From: Orobanche coerulescens
Taxonomy: Eukaryota > Streptophyta > Magnoliopsida > Lamiales > Orobanchaceae
Direction: 5' to 3'
DNA length: 64,000 bases
Assembly: GCA_033398695.1 (NCBI GenBank)
Contig: CM065809.1
Span: forward strand, 175,946,501 to 176,010,500
Position 1 is the first letter of the stretch, and each line of letters begins with the position of its first letter. Shown piece by piece: positions 57,185-64,000 of the stretch. The notes under the pieces were generated by a model. The model saw only the letters and a program-made list of their open reading frames with translations, was not told where the DNA came from and searched no databases. A program made the translations under genes and the position numbers.

Positions 57185-58650
57185 GATAATAAAATGTGCA
57201 ACAATATTAAATAACTGAAGCTCGATTTATGTTCAGCTAGACCAGAAGTGATTTGATTAATAGTCAATCATTTTAAGACAATCTGTAAAGTTGGATACAC
57301 ATTCATAAAACGTTTGAAGCATAATCTATCTGATGCTACCCGATTCTTTTACACCTCTAAACCCATGTTTCTTCCAACTAAACATGTATATCTCACAAAC
57401 ATAATAAAGGTCAGTTTGGTATGATTGTGGTCAATAGAGCCTGCTGCTGGAAAATTATTGTAGAAAAATATTTATAAGCGTCTAGTAATACAGGATAAAA
57501 ATTATATATATAAAAAAATAAAAAAAATAATATCAGTTTTTTCTAATAAGTTATAAGAGTCATTTTCTCCAAAATCTATGAATCATAATATTTCTTGACA
57601 CGGGTTTTCCCAACTTTTAAGGAAAACAGTTTTGTATTTACCGGCCTTTTGTCACTAATATTGCAACACAAGATCCTGGAATAGTTTCCGAAACCTTGCA
57701 TCATTATGTGCGCATGTCTGTTGCGTCTTGTTTGAGTATATTGGGAAATATGATCCATGTGGCTGATAATTAAATTGGGATCAAAGCTTAGTGAAATTGA
57801 GTTGTACTGATGTAAGTTTTACATTTAGTTTAGACAAGAGATGCTACACCAAGTTATACGTTTAAGAGAAACGAGTGTGTAATTGCAATGAAAAAGATTA
57901 AGTTGTCGTAGAGAGATCAAATTGACGACACGAAATGAATATAACATTGAACCGACGATCTGAGGTCTAGATCGATTTTTGTTTTTACATAGCCTAGTAA
58001 GATAAAAAATTTTGAATCTATATTAATGACCCGAGTTGAGGATATATTTAAAGAAATCTTGGTGGGACACGTGTCATTCTGTAATTAACTCATTTACAAG
58101 CAGGTCAGGCAGGCATGTCGGTGACATTGATTAGACATGTGTCTTGTTGTTGCCACTATACCTGGCCCAATTTGCATAAGATGGGATTCCGTAGTTCAGA
58201 CATGTATCGTCCTGCTTGTGTTTGTCGGCTCGGATCGATCATATCGTCGATCGAGGTTGTTGGCTAATTGGCTTCCTGGTTGGTTCTTGGGACATGCAAT
58301 CAGATTGCTATGTTGCCGATCTAAATGGTCGGTACCTTTTGCCTCAGAGCCAGATATCTAGGTCGGATAATATCCCGGTCCTCACTTGCATAACTTGTAT
58401 GATTTTTTGAAGTGTGGAGGTCAGATATCAAGGTCGGATAGTATCCAGATCAGGTTCTCGTGTATTAGTTCAATCACAAAGTCTATTAGAATGTGTTCCT
58501 ATTTCCATTCCGGGATTTTCAATTGGCTGTAGTAAAACTCCAGGCCGTAGATATTCAGCCTTAACATGTTAACATATCAAACATGTCTCTACAAATGTAC
58601 CGATATCTTGCTTCATTCAATCTCCACCAAAATCACTTATTCAGATCTTG
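57185..58650. other. Non-coding stretch
   Basis: No supported gene. Two imperfect units with CAGATATC(T/A)AGGTCGGATA lie at about 58351 and 58421. The short frame at 58137-58361 has no recognisable domain. Confidence 0.45.
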
Positions 58651-59160
58651 TTACATCTTTATACCTCTTGGATGAGCTATATATGGTGCATTATGCGCCT
58701 CCTCAAGAATCTCCTTCGTAAGAGTCTTATCCTTGGGCAAACATAACCTTCCATCATAAATTAAAACACCATCCACGGCTATAATAAACCCTTCAATATA
58801 TCCATCTTGTAATTGCTCTCTCATCTTGCATAACAATTTATCGTCTGGTTGAGCCTCTTTAATTATATCCCTCAAATTTGACTGCACAACCAATGATGAC
58901 AACATTGCCTTAATACTCTTTGGAAGCTCAACTATTTCAATCCTTAATGGGAGAATTCTCTTGTCAATTTCTCTTGATTAGTGAGCAAGCAAGTCAACTC
59001 GCCTCTACTTTTCCGACTTAAGGCATCAGCTATAATATTAGTCTAACTTGGATGATACTGAAATGTAAAATCGTAATCTTTCACCAAAATGTTATCTACG
59101 AAAACGATCATGAATTCATCTAAGTATAGGTAGAACACCCTATTCATCAAACCCATGAAA
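58651..59160 (-). pseudogene. Ty3/gypsy pol remnant with internal deletion
   Basis: The minus strand starts at 59160 with a reverse transcriptase piece (MGLMNRVFYLYLDEFMIVFV, the catalytic motif reading FVDN instead of F/YVDD). It jumps to the end of RNase H (FTFQYHPS, then ALSRKSRG) and continues into the integrase zinc-binding start (DGYIEGFIIAVDGVLIYDGR, ILEEAHNAPYIAHPRGIKM). The middle of RT/RNase H is deleted. It is cut off at the right by the Athila LTR. Confidence 0.82.
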
Positions 59161-60458
59161 TGTTAGATGTATTTTTATGCGCTTAATCATCATTATTTTA
59201 TACCCATTATTTGTTTAAATCTGCGTAAATGAGCTTTTAATGCATTATCTTTATATGTTTTGAAGGAAATTCGAGTCCGGGAGCTTAAACGAAGAAAAAC
59301 GGGCCAAAATGATATTTTTAGGTCAGGAACCGCGGCACACAGACGCTGGGCCACGGCACAGGAGGCGCCCAGAAGGACTCGGTACAAACTGTACCGGGGG
59401 CCGCGGCACGCAAGCTCTGAGCTGCGGCCCGTAAGGAGAAAATTCGCCCAGGCCTGGCCGCATGAAGACAGGGGCCGCGGCACACTAATGCCGGGCCGCG
59501 GCCCGCCGCACAGAATTTATACTCGCAGCTCGCGATTTCGGCGGTTTGGAAGCCCGTTTCTGACCTAATTTCCGGACGCGTTTTTGAGGCTGATGAAAAA
59601 TTATAAATAGGCATTGAAGGTCAGAAGATATTATCATCAGACAGAAGGAGAAAATACCGAAGAGCAGAAAGCAGAAGCCAGAGAACGGAGGAATTAAAGT
59701 TCTTCAATTGTGTTTGATTTTTATTATGCTTTCTTTAATTCTTTGTGTATTATTTTCTAGCATGTCGGGCTAGAACCCTATTCTAGGATTGTGATGAAAC
59801 CGAGATTTTGACGAATTAACTTTTGATTTTATATTATTAATATATATCTCCCTTCTTTATTGAGTTTTCCCCAATTTTTTTTAATGCGTTCAATTATGTG
59901 GCCTATGATTGAATTGTTTTGATTACGCAACTCGAATCGGGAGAGGAGAGTTAGTAGGAAAAATTGGTGAGAAACGTTTTATCTTGTGAGATAGGAATAT
60001 ACTCGTAGGAATTACGTGGTCCGTCTGAAGATTTCGTACTTTTTGCCTATTGTCGAATTAATTCACCTAAGAATAGAGTGATTTATTCGCCTTAGAAAAT
60101 TCTACTGACCTCAGGAGAGGCATTAGAGTATCTTAGAAATTTTCGCCTTCAATAAATTGGGAAATCACTTAATTTATATAAATCAAGAGTAATTCGGATA
60201 AATCGAGGCGGATTCTCAATCCTAGATTTTTCTCCTATTTGATCTTCTCTCTTCTATTAATCGATTTTATTAATTGTTCTTAGTTTATTAGTTTTTTTTT
60301 AATATTCCTTGCACCATCAAATTCGATCGTTCAGATAAAATTAGAATACACATAAATTGGTAATTAGTAAGTCAGTCCTCGAGGGAATGATATCTTACTT
60401 ATCACTTTATTACTTGCTTACGACAACGTGCACTTGCGTTCACCGAATCCACATAACA
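59161..60458 (+). repeat. 5' LTR of Athila-type element 2
   Basis: Starts TGTTAGATGTATTTTTATGC (start inferred) and ends CCACATAACA just before the primer site. TATA box TTATAAATAGG at about 59599, followed by an AGAAGGAGAAAATACCGAAG leader. Confidence 0.75.
59330..59501. promoter_or_regulatory. GCCGCGGC palindrome array in U3
   Basis: CCGCGG at 59330, 59401, 59475 and 59496, mostly as GCCGCGGC followed by ACAC or ACG, with degenerate copies between (GGCCACGGCACAGG, GAGCTGCGGCCCG). The array ends about 100 bases before the TATA box. Confidence 0.8.
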
Positions 60459-60464
60459 AGTTTT

Positions 60465-60482
60465 TGGCGCCGTTGCCGGGGA
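60465..60482 (+). other. Primer-binding site, Athila type
   Basis: TGGCGCCGTTGCCGGGGA, identical to the site at 25727. Confidence 0.9.
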
Positions 60483-60598
60483 CTGATTTTTTTTTTACTT
60501 ATATCAATTTCAGTATTTTTAGTCTTAATTTGAACATTATTTTATTTTTGTGTAAATTTTTTATTATTTGTTTTCCTTTCAGGAGTTTCGTTTAGTGC

Positions 60599-62602
60599 AT
60601 GAGAAAATTCGGTAACGAAGGTCTATTACCTTTGGATATTGAACTCGAGCGCACTTTGCGGAAAAACAAGAAGGAAAGGCGTGAGTTGTCAACAAAAGAT
60701 ACCATGGCCGATAACATAGAAAATCACGGGGTGGGCAACCCTCTTCAGCAAGCTCAACCGCCATTGGCACTCCGGGATTATGCATTGCCTCAAATCAACG
60801 CGAATTTTTCGGGGATTCGGCGCCCGACTGTCCAAGCAAACAACTTCGAGATTAAGCCAGCTATAATCCAGATGGTACAAGCAAGCCAATTCTGCGGACT
60901 AGCGAATGACGACCCTAATGCTCATATCGCATCCTTTCTCGAAATATGCGATACGTTCAAGAACAATGGAGTTTCTGATGACGCCATTCGTCTACGGCTT
61001 TTCCCATTTTCTTTGATGGATAAAGCCAAGTTTAGGTTGAATTCACTTCCGCCGGGCTTTATCACGACTTGGGCGGAGTTAGCACAAGCCTTTTTGGCTA
61101 AGTTCTTTCCGCCGGCAAAGACAGCGGGACTTCGGAACGAAATAACGACCTTCGGGCAATTTGAGATGGAATCGCTTCATGAAGCTTGGGAGCGATACAA
61201 GGATTTACTAAGGAGATGCCCACATCATGGCCTACTGGATTGGCTCCAAATCCAGACATTCTATAACGGGTTAAGTGCTTCTACACGCACTCTTGTTGAT
61301 GCAGCCGCTGGAGGAGCTTTAATGGGCAAGACGATGGCGGAAGCTCATTCTCTATTGGAAGATATGGCGGCAAATGCGTATCAGTGGCCTTCAGAGCGTC
61401 TGAATCCGAAACGAGTTATGGAAATTTCCGATAATGATCCAATATCTACGCTATCGGCCTAAGTTGCTGCCTTGACTCAACAACTTCAAGCTTTATCACG
61501 CGCTCCTTCTACCGTTACCACGGAATCATGTAATTGGTGCAACGGGTCTCACCCTAGTACGGAATGCCAAGTTGGAAATCCTTTCGAGCAATCTCGGATG
61601 TAACAAGCTCAGTTTATGGGGAACGGAAATCGGCAGAACAACCCATATTCCAACACATATAATCCGGGGTGGCGAAATCACCCTAACTTTTCGTGGAAAA
61701 ACGGACAAAATTTAAACCAACCTCAGTTTGCTCAACATCAACAGCAACCTCTTCCCGCACCAAAAATCTCTCTAGAGAAGGCAATGGCAAAATTAGCAGC
61801 AAATACGAGTCAGTTCATGACCCGTACGGAAACAACCTTGCAAAACCATTCTGCCTCTATTCGCAATTTGGAAGTCTAATTGGGTCAAATAGCAAATGTG
61901 TTAACAGCCCGACCTGAGGGTACTTTGCCAAGTACAACTGAGACGAACCCCAAAGAGAGTATTAATGCCATTGACTTGAGAAGCGGGAGGGAAGTGTGTG
62001 AGCAGCCCGGGAGGAACAAAAAGAGAGGTGAAGATGAGGAGAAGAAAAATCTGGCATCTGAAGAATCACAAATTTCTAAAAGATCGAAACTGTTTCCTGA
62101 CAATCTGATGGCCTATGTGCCACCAGTCCCGTGTCCGCAGCGATTGCAAAAGCAAAAATTGGACAAGCAATTCTCCAAGTTTCTTGACGTCTTCAAGAAA
62201 CTACATATCAATATTCCATTTGCCTACGCCTTGGAACAAATGCCGAGCTATGTGAAGTTCATGAAGGAGATCTTATCGAACAAAAGGAAGCTCGAAGAGT
62301 ATGAGACAGTGGCATTGACGGAAGAGTGCAGCGCCATCTTGCAGAAAAAGCTACCGCCTAAATTGAAGGATCCAGGAAGCTTCAATATACCGTTCACTAT
62401 AGGAAACCTGTCTTTTGATAGAGCGTTATATGATCTCGGCGCCAGTATTAATCTTATGCCCCTTTCCATTTTTAAGAAGATAGGTATTGGGGAAGCCAAG
62501 CCGACAACAATCTCTTTGCAATTAGCTGACAGATCTATCAAGTATCCGGGAAAGTTGTCAGTCGAAATGTTCAGAATCTGTTGTAGTTGTTCCGACATCT
62601 GA
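60599..62602 (+). pseudogene. Athila gag-protease frame with three stops
   Basis: One frame of about 668 codons starting at ATG 60599, with stops at 61460, 61601 and 61877, all TAA, and no frameshift until near 62550. In order: an N-terminal LLPLDIELERTLRKNKK block, the Retrotrans_gag domain (NDDPNAHIASFLEICDTFKN, RLRLFPFSLMDKAKF, AFLAKFFPPAKTAGLRNEI, YKDLLRRCPHHG), a CNWCNGSHPSTEC zinc finger, an N/Q-rich stretch, the PCPQRLQKQKLDKQFSKFLD linker, and the protease with LYDLGASINLMPLSIFKK. All three stops sit where relatives have Gln (CAA/CAG), consistent with C-to-T decay. The protease loses its second half at about 62555. Confidence 0.88.
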
Positions 62603-62636
62603 GAAAAATGTAGAACGAGTCGCATATCTTAGGCAT

Positions 62637-62924
62637 TTGTACATGTCGTCTTCATCATCCGTTCACTCACCATCTAAAAATTCTCAGGCCGTCATAAATT
62701 TGTTCGTGAAAAAGAAAACTAAGTCGGAACTGAAACGGTTGCCAAGTCATGTGAAATTTGGGTGTTTTGGAAAATTACTATTATTCAAATCTTTTCGCAA
62801 AGGACATTGGATGTCCAAACCAAAAATCGAACTGTTAAAGACTGATGGTCAAAAATTTAAAACACATATTAACGGTTCGATAGACGGGGCAGAACCCAAA
62901 TGGTGTTTGCGAAAAGCAAATTGA
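62637..62924 (+). pseudogene. Athila polyprotein tail scrap
   Basis: Short frame with KKTKSELKRLPSHVKFGCFG, which resembles the junction piece before reverse transcriptase, and then a KFKTHINGSIDG stretch like the very end of an Athila polyprotein. Everything between (RT, RNase H, integrase) is gone. Confidence 0.55.
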
Positions 62925-63480
62925 TCTTAAAAAGGTCCGGCTGAAGACTATAAATTTAGCGCTTCTCGGGAGGCAACCCGAGTATTAGTTGTAGATGTTA
63001 ATTTTTCGTTGATTTCATTCATTCTAAGAGTCAATTTTTTCGTCATTTTTGCTTTGATATGCTTCTCTCTCACGTGCTATGTGTTTTCGCTTTAAAAATT
63101 TTTTGTGCAGGGGCATTCCAGGCCAGGGGCCGTGGCACATACATGGCGAGCCGCGGCACACACAAGTCCAACATTCTGGAAAACTTTCTGTACTATGTGC
63201 CGCGACACGAAGAGGCTGAGCCGCGACACACTCGGCTAAAGAGCCGCGGCATGTTGAAGCTGAGCCGCGGCACGCCGAAAACCAAAATATGTGCCCAGAA
63301 GCCTGTACTATGTGCCGCGACACGCAAGCTCTGAGCCGCGGCACACTAACCCCAGGAGCCGCGGCACCCATTCAATGAGCCGCGGCACACGTCGAGATAC
63401 CCAGCACCCAGACTTAACTGTACTACGGGCCGCGAATCACTTATTACGTGACGCGGCCCCTGCCGAAAATATAAGAAGGG
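62925..63480 (+). repeat. CCGCGG repeat module in 3' part of Athila 2
   Basis: Begins with the usual Athila block (CTATAAATTTAGCGCTTCTC, GGGAGGCAACCCGAG). Between 63115 and 63460 there are seven or so CCGCGG sites (63151, 63244, 63264, 63336, 63359, 63380 and variants CCGCGA), mostly in GAGCCGCGGCACAC. TGTACTATGTGCCGCGACACG occurs twice. The word CACGCAAGCTCTGAGC is shared with the LTR copy at about 59406, so the module is duplicated. Confidence 0.8.
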
Positions 63481-64000
63481 TTGGGTTGCCCAGAATTCAA
63501 TCGGCAAAAACACAAGGTAACCTTACAATCCTTTCTTCTTCACGCGGCACCGTAGGTCTCCTTTCAAATCTCTTCTTCTTCTCACCTTCTTCGATCCAAC
63601 ACAAGGTAACTCTTATCCCTAAAACTTCATTGCAACATGGATTGAGAATGGGGTAATATTCTTCACTCGTTGATGAACTTGTGCTTAGTTCCTAAATTCT
63701 CATCAACATTTATATCGGATTATGCTAAGATTATTTGATTGATTGATGGTGTTTTGTTATTGTGTCGTGAATTGCTGTGATATTTGATTCAAATTGTTGT
63801 TGTTGAGGATTGAATTGAGTGAGTTATTGTTTTTGTTCTTCATCTAAGCTAACGCACGCAAGGTGTTCGATGAAATGCCCCAATGAAATTTTTTGAGCTA
63901 AACATCTCCAAATTGTCTGCAACGAATTCGATTATCGGATTAAATTGTGCCCCCAAACCTTACGTCAAGTTTGAGCTTAAATCTCTACCCCATTTCCCTC
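63481..64000 (+). other. Remainder of Athila 2 3' part
   Basis: Non-coding sequence to the window edge; no polypurine tract or LTR start is seen. Confidence 0.5.

Larger units (their letters stand above)
59161..64000 (+). mobile_element. Athila-type gypsy element 2, gag-pro only
   Basis: LTR, primer site TGGCGCCGTTGCCGGGGA, gag-protease frame and a long 3' non-coding part that leaves the window. As in the first Athila element, reverse transcriptase, RNase H and integrase are absent. Its LTR and 3' part are marked by CCGCGG-cored repeats, not by CTATCGGCCGATAG. The 3' LTR is not in the window. Confidence 0.85.

Noticed and set aside
59260..59614. Overlapping open frames in the Athila 2 LTR
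   Set aside because: Produced by the GC-rich CCGCGG repeats, which lack stops in several frames.

Overview
This is plant nuclear DNA, from a eudicot by its gene content; I cannot name the species. Two host genes are recognisable: a minus-strand, intronless P-class pentatricopeptide repeat (PPR) gene (12533-14227) and a plus-strand, four-exon group A bZIP transcription factor gene of the GBF4 type (52802-55841). A truncated FAR1/FRS-like fragment lies at 50482-51121. Almost everything else is mobile DNA, most of it LTR retrotransposons nested inside one another.

Layout. 1-4699: decayed minus-strand Ty3/gypsy remnant with its LTR, meeting an LTR end of opposite orientation. 4700-12532: AT-rich non-coding DNA with a Tourist-like MITE, a Stowaway MITE, an old copia LTR carrying a Helitron, a minisatellite and a small MITE. 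12533-14227: PPR gene. 14625-18908: second Tourist-like MITE full of AAT repeats, two Helitrons in tandem, and a 1.1 kb fold-back element. 18909-20796: a minus-strand gypsy LTR split by a Tat-type solo LTR. 20797-23460: end of a Tekay/Del-like pol gene, split by a hAT MITE, with its 3' LTR. 23461-43152: a minus-strand Ty1/copia element whose 3' LTR was entered by an Athila-type element (24263-41117, target duplication ACCAC) and by a solo LTR (41266-42335, TAATA). The Athila-type element was itself entered by a 9.4 kb non-coding gypsy derivative (29703-39105, ATATA). 43153-50481: a Tat/Retand-type element with gag, a tandem array in place of pol, and a spliced antisense gene. 51460-52216: another Helitron. 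52802-55841: bZIP gene. 56600-57184: a 5'-truncated LINE. 58651-64000: a gypsy pol scrap and a second Athila-type element that runs off the window.

The coding parts of the retroelements are mostly broken. Both Athila-type elements carry gag and protease but no reverse transcriptase or integrase. The Tat element has gag and an antisense gene but no pol. The 9.4 kb element has no protein at all. These look like non-autonomous families that depend on proteins supplied in trans. Several in-frame stops look like C-to-T changes, as expected from deamination of methylated cytosine.

The most interesting signal is regulatory. Five unrelated LTR types each carry many copies of their own short CpG-rich palindrome just upstream of the LTR TATA box: AGCGCACGCT (9.4 kb element), ACGTACGT (copia-like solo LTR), CTATCGGCCGATAG (first Athila), GCCGCGGC (second Athila) and GGCGATCGCC/GACGATCGTC (Tat). 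Four of the five share the scheme CG-NN-CG with a family-specific centre; the fifth has CGCG. I know of no description of this as a general feature, so it is presented as a hypothesis from sequence reading alone.
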